Part shown: piece by piece, positions 32,999 through 44,105 of the stretch
Layout: each line of letters opens with the position of its first letter
Numbering within the stretch: position 1 is the stretch's first letter
Origin: Legionella fallonii LLAP-10
Lineage (GTDB): Bacteria > Pseudomonadota > Gammaproteobacteria > Legionellales > Legionellaceae
Length of the DNA stretch: 64,000 nt
Reading direction: 5' to 3'
Assembly (NCBI RefSeq): GCF_000953135.1
Contig: NZ_LN614827.1
Coordinates: 2,757,001 to 2,821,000 of the forward strand
Translations under genes and position numbers: made by a program
The notes under the pieces: model-generated
What the model was told of the DNA's origin: nothing
Seen by the model: only the letters and a program-made list of their open reading frames with translations
The model's database searches: none

Positions 32999-33436
32999 AT
33001 GAAAGATAACTTATTTGAAATGTTATTAAACTTATTTGAAAAAAGTCTGACTCAACTTCAAAAAAGCCATGAATCCATTGATAAAAATTCTTCAGAGTCT
33101 GAGGATGCAGAAGATCTATCCAATAGTGACGCACAAAACCTCTATGTTAAATCTGCCCAACATGCATCAACTCGAGTATTAACCTACGAAGAGCAAATGA
33201 AATTGACCAAAGCCAGTTACCAATTTCTCATGCGTATGCAATTATGGAATATAATAGATAGAGACGTCTTCGAAACAATTATTAATCAATTGCAATTTTC
33301 AGAGTCGCGTATTGTTACTTTGGAAGAAACTAAATGGACAATTAGAAGTACTTTAGCTGCTGAGTTAGATGAAAAGCAATTGACCTTTCTTGATCTAGTG
33401 CTTTATCGCATAGAAGATGATCTGACAACACATTAA
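32999..33436 (+). CDS. smg: Smg family protein (DUF494)
   Basis: Family of unknown exact function, always beside dprA and topA. Seen: 145 residues, acidic, helical: NLFEMLLNLFEKSL at the N-terminus, a Ser/Glu/Asp linker, KASYQFLMRMQLWNIID, and ETIINQLQFSESRIVTLEETKW, the conserved DUF494 pattern. Starts 1 base after the dprA stop, so it is in the same operon. The gap to topA is 76 bases. Confidence 0.9.
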   Translation: MKDNLFEMLLNLFEKSLTQLQKSHESIDKNSSESEDAEDLSNSDAQNLYVKSAQHASTRVLTYEEQMKLTKASYQFLMRMQLWNIIDRDVFETIINQLQFSESRIVTLEETKWTIRSTLAAELDEKQLTFLDLVLYRIEDDLTTH

Positions 33437-33512
33437 TAACTGTAAGCTTCTTCTTTTATATAGAGTTTCGACAGTATTGATATAACCATTAAGAGGATAA
33501 GGTTTATTTCAT

Positions 33513-35801
33513 ATGAGTAAACACTTGGTGATCGTTGAATCACCCGCAAAAGCAAAAACAATTCAAAAATATCTAGGTAACGATTATGACGTGTTAGCCT
33601 CCTATGGTCATGTCCGTGATTTACCGCCGCGCAAAGGCTCAGTCAATCCAGAACAACATTTCCATATGACGTATGCGCCTATTGAAAAAAATGCAAGGCA
33701 CATCGAGACTATCGCAAAAGCACTAAAAAAATCAGACTCGCTATTACTGGCAACAGACCCTGATAGAGAGGGTGAAGCCATTTCCTGGCATATTTTTGAA
33801 TTGATGAAAGAACGGAACCTCATTAAAGATAAAGAAGTTCATCGAATTTTCTTTAACGAAATTACTAAAACCTCCATTCAGGAGGCCATCAATAACCCAC
33901 GTACCATCTCTATGGACTTAGTTAATGCGCAGCAAGCAAGACGAGCTTTGGATTATCTAGTAGGTTTTAATCTTTCCCCTTTATTATGGAAAAAAATCCG
34001 ACGTGGACTTTCTGCAGGACGAGTACAAAGTCCCGCGTTAAGACTCATTGTTGAAAGAGAAGAAGAAATCGAGCGTTTTGTGTCTCAAGAATATTGGAAA
34101 ATACTCGCTCAATGTAATCATGCCAATGCCCCCTTTGAAGCACGATTGACTCATTATAAAGATGAAAAATTACAACAATTTACGGTCACACATCAGGAAC
34201 AAGCACATCAAATTAGAGACCAACTGCTGCAACAAGCTCAAGGTTTATTGCACGTTACTCAAATTGATAAAAAGCAACGTAAACGCAAGCCCTCTCCTCC
34301 TTTTATCACTTCGACCTTACAACAAGAAGCAGCTAGAAAATTAGGATTTACTGCTCGAAAATCGATGATGGTAGCGCAACAACTTTATGAAGGTATTGAT
34401 ATAGGAACAGGCACCGTAGGTCTCATCAGCTATATGCGTACTGACTCAGTTCATTTAGCTAACGAAGCAGTCGAAGAAATACGTGAATACATTACCTCTC
34501 GCTACGGAAAGGATAACTGCCCACAAAGCTCTAGGGTTTACAAAACAAAATCAAAAAATGCGCAAGAAGCGCACGAGGCAATAAGACCAACGTCGATCAA
34601 ACGCACTCCTGAAATGGTAAAAGAAGCATTAACCAGTGATCAATTTAAGCTGTATGATTTGATTTGGAAACGTACTCTAGCATGTCAAATGGCAGATGCC
34701 ATCTTAGATACTGTTGCCGTAGATTTTAGTTGTGGCGAAGGTAATCTTTTTAGAGCTAATGGTTCCACAGTCACCTTTCCTGGATTTCTTACTGTCTATG
34801 AAGAAGGCCGAGATGACTCTAAAAATGAGGATGGTGATGCAGGTATTTTGCCACCTTTTTCTGTTGGTGAAAAAGTCAAAGTGTTGGATATATTAGCTAA
34901 TCAACACTTCACAGAACCGCCACCGAGATATTCTGAAGCGACCTTGGTTAAAGCCTTAGAGGAATATGACATAGGCCGCCCCTCTACTTACGCCTCAATT
35001 ATTCATACATTACAACAACGTGAGTATGTTGTAGTGGATAAGAAAAGATTTTTACCTACAGATGTAGGTCGTATAGTCAATCGCTTTTTGACCAGCTATT
35101 TTACCCGTTATGTTGACTACAAATTTACCGCGGGGCTTGAAGATACACTTGATGCTATTGCCCGTGGCGAGAAAGAATGGATTCCTGTTTTAGAAGACTT
35201 TTGGCAACCTTTTGTGCAACAAATTCAAGATACGGATGAACAAGTACAACGCAAAGATGTGACTACTGAGATATTAGAAGAAAAATGTCCTAAATGCCAA
35301 AAACCACTATCTATCCGTTTAGGTAAACGAGGTCGCTTTATAGGATGTACCGGCTATCCAGAATGCGATTATACTCAAGATATGAGCGGCATAGACAATG
35401 AGAAACCAGAGCCTGAAGTGGTTGAAGGAAGAGATTGCCCTCTATGCCATAGCCAATTACAAATCAAAACAGGCCGTTATGGTCGTTTTATAGGTTGTAG
35501 TAATTATCCCCAATGCAAACATATGGAACCCTTGGAAAAACCTGCGGATACGGGTATAACTTGTCCTAAGTGCAACCATGCAAAAATTCTGCAACGAAAA
35601 TCAAGGAAAGGAAAAATATTCTACTCCTGTGGTGATTATCCAAAATGTGACTATGCCTTGTGGAATGAGCCCATTGCAGGCCCCTGCCCCAAATGTAGCT
35701 GGCCTATATTAACGGTCAAAGAAAGTAAAAAAATGGGACGGCAAATTCTTTGCCCACAAGAAGGGTGTGGCTATTCTGCCTCAGAGGAAGAGAAAGAGTA
35801 A
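33513..35801 (+). CDS. topA: DNA topoisomerase I
   Basis: Relaxes negative supercoils. Seen: TOPRIM domain (LVIVESPAKAKTIQKYLG, LATDPDREGEAISWH), catalytic tyrosine Y307 in ISYMRTDSVHLA, and VKALEEYDIGRPSTYASII. The C-terminus carries four Cys-rich zinc-ribbon modules: CPKC..GCTGYPEC, CPLC..GCSNYPQC, CPKC..SCGDYPKC and CPKC..LCPQEGC. The length of 762 is slightly below E. coli TopA (865). Follows smg on the same strand. Highly sure. Confidence 0.97.
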   Translation: MSKHLVIVESPAKAKTIQKYLGNDYDVLASYGHVRDLPPRKGSVNPEQHFHMTYAPIEKNARHIETIAKALKKSDSLLLATDPDREGEAISWHIFELMKERNLIKDKEVHRIFFNEITKTSIQEAINNPRTISMDLVNAQQARRALDYLVGFNLSPLLWKKIRRGLSAGRVQSPALRLIVEREEEIERFVSQEYWKILAQCNHANAPFEARLTHYKDEKLQQFTVTHQEQAHQIRDQLLQQAQGLLHVTQIDKKQRKRKPSPPFITSTLQQEAARKLGFTARKSMMVAQQLYEGIDIGTGTVGLISYMRTDSVHLANEAVEEIREYITSRYGKDNCPQSSRVYKTKSKNAQEAHEAIRPTSIKRTPEMVKEALTSDQFKLYDLIWKRTLACQMADAILDTVAVDFSCGEGNLFRANGSTVTFPGFLTVYEEGRDDSKNEDGDAGILPPFSVGEKVKVLDILANQHFTEPPPRYSEATLVKALEEYDIGRPSTYASIIHTLQQREYVVVDKKRFLPTDVGRIVNRFLTSYFTRYVDYKFTAGLEDTLDAIARGEKEWIPVLEDFWQPFVQQIQDTDEQVQRKDVTTEILEEKCPKCQKPLSIRLGKRGRFIGCTGYPECDYTQDMSGIDNEKPEPEVVEGRDCPLCHSQLQIKTGRYGRFIGCSNYPQCKHMEPLEKPADTGITCPKCNHAKILQRKSRKGKIFYSCGDYPKCDYALWNEPIAGPCPKCSWPILTVKESKKMGRQILCPQEGCGYSASEEEKE

Positions 35802-36330
35802 AAGATCACAGCTAATGGCTTATCTGCAGCATCACCGGAAAGCCATATTTAGCCCATCTTGAACGCCTGTCTTATCTATGAGGAGGTGGCTTTAGAGCCA
35901 TCTCGAGACGTAGGTCGGGCAACAAACTGCCCAATGGCACTACCTTAATAAAAGGAAGAAAAAATCGTAGCCCGTATTAGTACAGCATAATATGGGAATA
36001 CCCTAGCTCAGTGCACTGAAATCCCGGATTACGCTGCGCTCATCCAGGCTACAAAAACTTAAGGTAGCGCCATTGGGCAACAAACTGCCCGACAAAATAG
36101 ACTTCCTTCCAAAATCCATTATTATTTTTTACGTTTAAAATCAATAAGTTCATTATAAAAAATAGAGCAGCCGATACTTCTTTGCTGTAACGTCGCCATT
36201 TTATATTTGTCGAGTAACATGCTGAGCTTTTACAACTCAACGGACACTTACTGCGATTACTGATTGCTCCTGGATAAAGACACTCAGACATGCCATTATT
36301 ATCAGTAATAGCCCAAACAAAATAAAGATA
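35802..36330. other. 529-bp gap holding a repeat element
   Basis: The main content is the 180-bp element with inverted ends (35914-36093). Before it, GGTGGCTTTAGAGCCA at 35884-35900 forms a hairpin that could terminate topA. After it, AT-rich sequence up to the HAD gene with no gene recognised. Confidence 0.5.
35914..36093. mobile_element. 180-bp element with 35-bp terminal inverted repeats (MITE-like)
   Basis: Left end 35914-35948 and right end 36059-36093 are inverted copies: GTCGGGC..GCCCAATGGC(A/G)CTACCTTAA. Each end also forms its own hairpin (GGGCAACAAACTGCCC). Between them is a core with GTAGCCCG...TCCAGGCTAC ending the dispersed-repeat family. No coding capacity; probably a non-autonomous miniature element. 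Confidence 0.7.
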
Positions 36331-37086
36331 ATGATGCAGCAAAGAAAGCCGACAAATGGAAACAGTATGCTTACCTTGCAGACGATTAAAGCGATTACTT
36401 TCGATGTGCAGGGAACCTGTGTTGATTTTGTTCAACCTCTCCTGCGCACAGGGGAAGAAATCAATCATGCAAAGGGACTGGAAATCGATTGGGCTACGTT
36501 GTCTTTTGAATGGCGCAGATTGTACCGCAACATGCTTGATGAAGTGATTTCTGGCCAACGCTTATGGATAAGGGTTGATCACATCTACCGTCAAACATTG
36601 GATACCTTGCTGGAAAACAAAAAGCTGTCAGCGTATTTCTCAATCGCTGAACGTGATGAGCTCAATACAATTTGGAGTCGTCTGGAGCCCTGGCCAGACA
36701 GTATAGAAGGACTTAGCAGACTGCGCCAAAAATTCGTTACCTCGACACTTTCCAATGCGGGTATGGCGACAATGGTTTCTATCGTCAAGCATGCCCGCCT
36801 GCCGTTCGATGCATTGCTAACGTCTGAACTAGCACATAACTACAAACCCTCTCCTACTGTGTATCAGCTTGCGGTGGATTATCTTGGTTATAGACCAGAT
36901 GAAATATTGATGGTAGCTTGTCACAAATATGATCTAAATGCTGCACAAGCCTTTGGAATGCGTACTGCATTTGTAGCACGCCCGCTAGAATTTGGTCTAG
37001 ACATTAAACCAGACCTTGCTCCTGAACCTTGGTTTGATTTATGTGTCGATAGCTTTGTTGCACTGGCAGAAGTTTTAGGAATATAG
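36331..37086 (+). CDS. HAD-superfamily hydrolase, haloacid dehalogenase type II-like
   Basis: Seen: motif I ITFDVQGTCVDF with nucleophile D25 (from ATG 36331; D13 from the internal ATG 36370), motif II STLSNAG, a K-P-S-P motif III (HNYKPSPTVYQLA), and motif IV in LMVACHKYDLNAAQAFGMRTAF. The second acid of DxD is replaced by Q in D-V-Q-G-T, as in type II haloacid dehalogenases, which need no Mg2+-phosphate acid/base there. About 240-251 residues, one cap domain. The start is unsure: neither ATG has a strong ribosome site, and 36370 fits the family start better. Confidence 0.8.
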   Translation: MMQQRKPTNGNSMLTLQTIKAITFDVQGTCVDFVQPLLRTGEEINHAKGLEIDWATLSFEWRRLYRNMLDEVISGQRLWIRVDHIYRQTLDTLLENKKLSAYFSIAERDELNTIWSRLEPWPDSIEGLSRLRQKFVTSTLSNAGMATMVSIVKHARLPFDALLTSELAHNYKPSPTVYQLAVDYLGYRPDEILMVACHKYDLNAAQAFGMRTAFVARPLEFGLDIKPDLAPEPWFDLCVDSFVALAEVLGI

Positions 37087-37210
37087 GTTCTTAAGAGCTA
37101 TAAAAAACGCTAACTTTCCGATTGGTCTTGTTGTTTCCACTGATGGACATAAGGTTCATCTTTTTTGTGAACATGGTGAATGGTATCTCACTAATCATAA
37201 TGCTGATTAA
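37079..37210 (+). pseudogene. Possible gene remnant after the HAD gene
   Basis: An open frame with no start codon, 43 codons to TAA 37208, reads IGLVVSTDGHKVHLFCEHGEW. It looks like protein sequence, not random, but no family is recognised and there is no ribosome site. Low confidence. Confidence 0.22.
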
Positions 37211-37367
37211 AATTAAGCACGCATAGACTGAGTCATTTTGCCCCAACTAAAACGTCCATTCTCTTCTCTAACTAGTGTAAGAAATACAAAAGTCCAAATA
37301 CAACACCTTATTACATAACCCTCTTTGAGTGAGGGTCTACTGTCTGTTTTTGCAACGAAGCTGTAAA

Positions 37368-39335
37368 TTATTTGTTATTTTTTCTCATCAGGGTCTTTTC
37401 TGGAACTTCGTCTTGTGTTGATTCAATTGAGTACTCCGAAAGCTTGAATATGCCAAAACCACCATAAATATCACCTCTTTGAAAATTAAGAGGTACTTGA
37501 CCTGTCTTTTCTGGGCTGCAGGTCGTAACTGAGTCTGTATCTGAGGCTGATGCGGTAGTAAACTGCTCAGGAAGTGAGCCTGTAGCAGAGGTTGATGTAG
37601 TAGTAAACTGATCGGTAACTGAGTCTGTATCTGATACTGATGTAGATGCTTGTGTCTCCAACGCATTTGATTGTTTCATAAGCGTATCTGCTTGTACGAG
37701 TATATCAATACTTTCCGCAAAGTTCATTTCAGCGCTTAAGTCCATTTCTATGTTTAAGTTCATAAACAAACTGTACAACTTGATAGTTGCAGTCATCATT
37801 CGAGCATGTAGCTTGATATCATGCGTAAAATTATTATTTTGGGTTTTGAAATATTCAATGACTCCTCTTAACCCACATATATTTTTAGGTGATTTTTTTA
37901 AGTTCTTAATAAGCGCTTGAACCATTGGATGAGTAGCATCTATAAGTTGTTCAGCATCTTCAATCAGACGAAAGAGACATGGAATCCCATCAGAATTTTT
38001 TCGTAACAAAGACATTTTATAAGTTAATAAAACATCAAAACACCGTACTACATTTGAAGACTTCAAATCGCATTGAAATAAAAACTCCATTATTGAACTA
38101 TAGTCTTTTTTATTTATTTTGGGCTTAAACCGATCTAAATCATAATTTCCATTTTCCAATAAAAAATCGATTAAGACGGGATTTAACTGCCTTAATGCTT
38201 GATTAAAAATAGCATCGTCAAGTGCAACTGAAAAAAGAGAGCTTAGCGCCAGTGCTTCATCCCATTTATTTTTAGACAATAAATAATGAATATGTTTCCT
38301 TGCTATTGTTGTAATGCGTTGTTGCATTTTATTCAAAGCCTGAATTGAATCATTAGGTAGAGAAGGAGGCGTTGTCAATTGTAATCCCTCTATTTGCTTA
38401 TAAATATTTCTAATAAGAACCCCTTTTTCTGACTCATTGCCTATTGTTTCAATCGTAAGTAAAGCATCAGCTGATCTCTTCATTTCTTGCATGAACTCTT
38501 GATGAAGTTGCGTCAATTTATCTTTTGTATTCTTTGAGGCAGCTTTCTGTTTCTTTAAAGAAGTAGAGGTCTTCTTTTCATTTGAGTCACCCATTATTAT
38601 TGCAGGAACTGAAGATACTGAAGATGATGGCTCGTTTTTTGATTTTTTAGTTTTTTTATACGCGACAGTAATTTCAGAGCTGACTTTTTGATGCATCTGC
38701 TGCAGAAACTCAATTTCTTTTTGTTTGTCTTCTTTTGAATTGATCGCATCCAACTGAATTCCTAATTCAATTTGTTGACTCAATGTATTTAAGTACAGTT
38801 TTTTATTTTTGGTCAGATCTGTTGATAATTGAGTTGTTTTTTTCTCTAAAGGCTCAATTTTATTTTTAAGAAGAGTACATTGCTGATTTTGTTCTTTTCT
38901 CAACTGAGTAATAACGGAATCACTCATTTTGTGACTCAGAGCAAACCAATCCACATCAAGTTCATCTGTTTTAATCGACTCATACTGCTGATTACCTGTA
39001 TCTAAATCAAGATGAGGTGGGGTAACCATCTCATTGAATTGATCGAAATAAACGTGAAGCCGATAGGTTTTTTTTTGTTTATCCTTAAATATTGCGGTGT
39101 AATGATACTCACTTTTTTTATCAACGGTACTGACTGGCTCTTTATAAATACTGATATGATGCTCAATCAAAGTTAACCCATCAGGAAATGCATTGCTTTT
39201 CTTTGAAAGCTGAAGCAAATAATAGGGCGTACCATTTAAGTGAGTTTGTTGAAATAAGGTTGCTTTATCAACACTTTGATTATCATTTTTAAAAACAACC
39301 GTATGAACAAAATTATATAGTTTATTGGAGGACAT
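37368..39335 (-). CDS. Coiled-coil protein of unknown function, effector candidate (655 aa)
   Basis: I do not recognise the family. Seen: ~130 N-terminal residues of beta-rich character, then a long Gln/Lys/Glu coiled-coil zone at about 145-330 (KNKIEPLEKKTTQLSTDLTKNK and similar), a helical middle at ~330-560 resembling an ankyrin- or HEAT-like solenoid, and a Ser/Thr-rich tail with short repeats (DTDSVTDQFTT, TGSLPEQFTTAS, SDTDSVTTCS) encoded by repeated DNA at 37540-37640. It ends EKTLMRKNNK. No signal or membrane helix. Large, repeat-containing, coiled-coil proteins with polar tails are common Dot/Icm substrates, but that is inference. Confidence 0.65.
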   Translation of the reverse strand: MSSNKLYNFVHTVVFKNDNQSVDKATLFQQTHLNGTPYYLLQLSKKSNAFPDGLTLIEHHISIYKEPVSTVDKKSEYHYTAIFKDKQKKTYRLHVYFDQFNEMVTPPHLDLDTGNQQYESIKTDELDVDWFALSHKMSDSVITQLRKEQNQQCTLLKNKIEPLEKKTTQLSTDLTKNKKLYLNTLSQQIELGIQLDAINSKEDKQKEIEFLQQMHQKVSSEITVAYKKTKKSKNEPSSSVSSVPAIIMGDSNEKKTSTSLKKQKAASKNTKDKLTQLHQEFMQEMKRSADALLTIETIGNESEKGVLIRNIYKQIEGLQLTTPPSLPNDSIQALNKMQQRITTIARKHIHYLLSKNKWDEALALSSLFSVALDDAIFNQALRQLNPVLIDFLLENGNYDLDRFKPKINKKDYSSIMEFLFQCDLKSSNVVRCFDVLLTYKMSLLRKNSDGIPCLFRLIEDAEQLIDATHPMVQALIKNLKKSPKNICGLRGVIEYFKTQNNNFTHDIKLHARMMTATIKLYSLFMNLNIEMDLSAEMNFAESIDILVQADTLMKQSNALETQASTSVSDTDSVTDQFTTTSTSATGSLPEQFTTASASDTDSVTTCSPEKTGQVPLNFQRGDIYGGFGIFKLSEYSIESTQDEVPEKTLMRKNNK

Positions 39336-39395
39336 ATTATTTCTCAGTAAAAAATTATTAACGAGTTATTACAGTCCCTTGTAATTCGGTAGCTA

Positions 39396-39633
39396 TTAAA
39401 TCAAATTAATATCTACCGTTTCAATCGTACTTGAATTAGATTCTGGCTCCTCAGTAGCATTTCCGTTTCCAAACAAGGGGTTCCGACGATAATCATCAAA
39501 TAAGTAACTATGGACTTGTTTTTCTCGATGTTTGCTGGTTTTCATCAGTTTAAGATACTGACGAGAGAGCAGCCGCATCACATTGGTCTTTATCAATGGA
39601 AGCAGAAAGAATAGTAAATTTTTTAGCAGGCAT
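39396..39633 (-). pseudogene. Small gene apparently split by a frameshift
   Basis: From ATG 39633 the frame reads MPAKKFTILSASIDKDQC and stops after 27 codons; one frame over, a protein-like stretch continues from about LSRQYLKLMKTSKHREKQV to the stop at 39396 (ending TVDINLI). The two join if one base is missing near 39560. Combined length would be about 80 residues, polar and acidic at the end. No family recognised. Could be a sequencing error or a decayed gene. Confidence 0.45.
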
Positions 39634-39885
39634 TTTTAATGCCAGTTAAATTAGAATTGGCTCATGGTATCAAATTTACATTAAACGAATATTAAGAGAC
39701 CAGGATTCCTTGCAAATAATATCATAAATGCAAAAACCTGAATTTCAGACACAATTCACCAATAGCATTGCGTCGGCGAGAGCGATAAAAACAAGGCAGT
39801 TGTATGCTCTCACATACCTACTCTTGTTTTAATTTTATCTCTATGCCTAACCATCTTATAGGCATACATTATAGAGTTGATTTCA

Positions 39886-40098
39886 TCATCTCTTCTCCTT
39901 CAATGAGAAGCTGCTTTTAATTTTTGTGATGAAATAGGGAATAGAGCACCACCCAATAAGACCTTCTATAACAAGAATCAATCCCAATGTAATATAAAAA
40001 AACTGGCCTAACCCAACTAAGGCAGCAAGACATAACCCTACACCAATTATTATGCGGTTAACTCTATCTGTTTTATCTATATTACATGTAAAAGACAT
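39886..40098 (-). CDS. DUF2892 (YgaP-type) inner membrane protein (70 aa)
   Basis: Seen: 70 residues with the DUF2892 pattern N-I-D-x-x-D-R-x-x-R-I-I-I-G (CNIDKTDRVNRIIIGVGL), two hydrophobic helices (IIIGVGLCLAALVGLG and ITLGLILVIEGLIGWC), and a conserved GWCSIPYF turn before a basic tail. This is the two-helix membrane domain that follows rhodanese in E. coli YgaP, here stand-alone. Function unknown; possibly linked to sulfur handling by association in other genomes. Confidence 0.88.
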   Translation of the reverse strand: MSFTCNIDKTDRVNRIIIGVGLCLAALVGLGQFFYITLGLILVIEGLIGWCSIPYFITKIKSSFSLKEKR

Positions 40099-40467
40099 TT
40101 TAACTTACTCCGCGTTTGGCATTATATTAATGATCAAATAGACTCTCAGTTTTAGACCGCATTTCTTCTTGATTTGGTTTAGCATAACGAAAAATTTCTT
40201 CAATGGATACGATGCCACTAAGTTCTTGGGCAATGTCTTATGTAAGATAAATAAGATACGTTATCTAACGTCGGCCGGTCGTTCTATTACTCCCTTCCAG
40301 CCCTTACCAGTCTAAAAATCGCTACCAGACTATGTTTTTAGCTCGGAGCAAGCGTTATACCCTAAAAAAATATCCTATAATACTAAATATGTGACTTAAA
40401 TTTGACGCCACCAAGCTCATTTATACTATTATTGACTATCAGGCTCAAATATTATCAGGCTTATTCT
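40099..40467. other. 369-bp gap upstream of the repeat-protein gene
   Basis: No gene recognised. TCCTATAATACTAAAT at 40372-40387 contains a TATAAT -10 box suited to the gene starting at 40468. AGATA-CGT-TATCT (40254-40266) is a small palindrome. No PmrA or CpxR site seen. Confidence 0.45.
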
Positions 40468-42591
<2,124 letters not shown>

Positions 42592-42599
42592 TCTCCCTG

Positions 42600-42646
42600 C
42601 CATTAAGTTAAGATATTTCGAATCCCCGTGCTCTCATCTTCGATTA
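42600..42646. repeat. Partial copy of the CTTAACTTAATGG repeat
   Basis: CCATTAAGTTAAGATATTTCGAATCC, the inverted match of the outer flank of the nested palindrome at 17611-17634. It lies between convergent genes. Confidence 0.5.
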
Positions 42647-42663
42647 TCCTCCATGTTGACTAC

Positions 42664-43116
42664 TCAATGAGGTTCATTCATTAGCTGCTCTATATAGCGC
42701 CTACAAGTTAGCGGCTTATCTAAGTAATTAATTAAATGACGTGTTCCACCGGTACCTGTAATGATTAAAGTTCCATAACGAAAAATACCACCCAAAATAG
42801 ATTGCCGTATATCTATAGTTTCAATTTTACTTAATGGTATATCGACTGTTTTTCTAACAAGAAGTCCCGTACGCAAGATCACCTGCTTTTTTTTTATTGT
42901 AATGGAAGAAAAATGGTAAGTGACCCAAGTCATTCCTATCCAAAGTAAAGCAAACACAGCTACAAAAATACTAAGTTCTTCTAGCTGTACAATAGACATA
43001 TAGACCGTAACAGCAAGAAATAACATCACTATAGGCCAAAAAAAGACGATCCAATTAAGTTTAGTAAAATAAATGACACTATTATCAACCTTTTTGTCCA
43101 TTTTATTTTCAGTCAT
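42664..43116 (-). CDS. Membrane protein with bacterial PH-like (YdbT/bPH2) domain
   Basis: Seen: 150 residues with two membrane helices (WIVFFWPIVMLFLAVTVYM and IFVAVFALLWIGMTWV), followed by a bPH2 domain (SSITIKKKQVILRTGLLVRKTVDIPLSKIETIDIRQS, then GTLIITGTGG), the conserved YdbT pattern in which GLLxRxxxxIPLxKI is the hallmark. Function unknown; possibly membrane-stress related. Convergent with the repeat protein gene. Confidence 0.85.
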   Translation of the reverse strand: MTENKMDKKVDNSVIYFTKLNWIVFFWPIVMLFLAVTVYMSIVQLEELSIFVAVFALLWIGMTWVTYHFSSITIKKKQVILRTGLLVRKTVDIPLSKIETIDIRQSILGGIFRYGTLIITGTGGTRHLINYLDKPLTCRRYIEQLMNEPH

Positions 43117-43592
43117 TACACACCTTCGAATACTCTAAAGAAATTATGATATTGTACTTAGTAATAATTTGCTATCCTATATGGAAAACAGTCTTTTTTT
43201 TGTGGGTAGCTCTGCACCTAATAGATTGAAAGTAATCATTCACGTAATGGCGACAACTTGAGATAAAATTGTAGCCTGGATGGAGCAAAGCGTAATCAGG
43301 GATCAAGGCTCGAATCAGATCTAGATCGCGGCTTACGGCTATGCCTTCACCCAGGCGACATCCTCCAAGTTGACGCCCTTGCTCTGTCTTTGCGAGCTTG
43401 GCCAAGCAATCTAGAGCGATGCTTCGTTGAAACGATGACTGTTTTTTATTGGTTCTCGAAGGATGGCACTCCTCGTGAACAATTATGATTGAAGTTAGGC
43501 TCAAGAAGCCGTCAGTTTTTTTGAATAAAATGGCCACATATGGCTATTTCCCTAGTGGTGTTGAGCTCTTAAAATGAACAAAGGTAAAAATA
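43117..43592. other. 476-bp gap with dispersed repeats
   Basis: Holds a copy of the AATGGCG..AACTT / TGTAGCCTGGATGGAGC repeat (43248-43375) with a palindromic core at 43313-43334 (tcgaaTCAGATCTAGATcgcgg) and a second repeat-like stretch (GATGCTTCGTTGAAACGATG near 43416). No credible gene; the minus-strand frame at 43172-43537 is made mostly of repeat sequence. Confidence 0.6.
43248..43375. repeat. Dispersed repeat copy
   Basis: TGTAGCCTGGATGGAGCAAAGCGTAATCAGGGATCAAGGC, ending at CACCCAGGCGAC; the same family as 35914-36093 and 47812-47885. Confidence 0.6.
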
Positions 43593-44021
43593 ATGCGTTC
43601 CATTAGTCGTTGCTTCAATGCTCAACTTGCAGAACTATGCCAACGTTCGATGCAATTAGAAGAGCTCTCTAATAAAGTTAGCCAGCTATTACCCCCTAAT
43701 TTAGCAACACAATGCCAAGTAGGGAGTTTCAATAAAGGATGTTTAACTTTAACGACTACTAATGCTGCCTGGGCTTCTCAATTACGTTACGCGGTTCCCG
43801 AACTCCGAGATAAGCTACGAAAAGAAGCAGGGATGTACCAACTGACATCAATAAAAATTAATATCATCGCTCCCCCAGAGCCCTATGAAAAGCAAAAACA
43901 GCAACACCCCCATGAGTTATCCACCAAGGCCAAAGCCACTATTATCAGTGAAGGCCAACACTGTACGTATCAACCGCTACAAAAAGCGTTGTTGCATCTA
44001 GCTCGAGAAGATGAACTGTAA
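43593..44021 (+). CDS. dciA: DciA (DUF721) replicative helicase loader/operator
   Basis: DciA interacts with DnaB and helps load it in bacteria lacking DnaC. Seen: 142 residues with the DUF721 core: LAELCQRSMQLEELSNKVSQLLPPNLATQCQVGSF then GCLTLTTTNAAWASQLRYAVPELRDKLRKEAG, the KH-like fold with conserved WA-x-x-L. Length fits. Known: in many Gammaproteobacteria it sits close to lpxC/secA; here it lies about 4 kb from lpxC, separated by unrelated genes. AAAGG precedes the ATG. The C-terminal 40 residues look disordered. Confidence 0.85.
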   Translation: MRSISRCFNAQLAELCQRSMQLEELSNKVSQLLPPNLATQCQVGSFNKGCLTLTTTNAAWASQLRYAVPELRDKLRKEAGMYQLTSIKINIIAPPEPYEKQKQQHPHELSTKAKATIISEGQHCTYQPLQKALLHLAREDEL

Positions 44022-44105
44022 ATATTCATACCCAACCGACCTTATCTTCACTGGATAATGGCACCAACTTAACAGGAAATTGTAGCCTGAATGAAGGCGC
44101 ACCCC

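Noticed and set aside
36049..36558. Minus-strand frame of 169 codons overlapping the HAD gene
   Set aside because: Runs through the inverted repeat and antisense to a recognised HAD coding region.
43172..43537. Minus-strand frame of 121 codons
   Set aside because: Mostly composed of dispersed repeat sequence, without ribosome site or protein-like composition.
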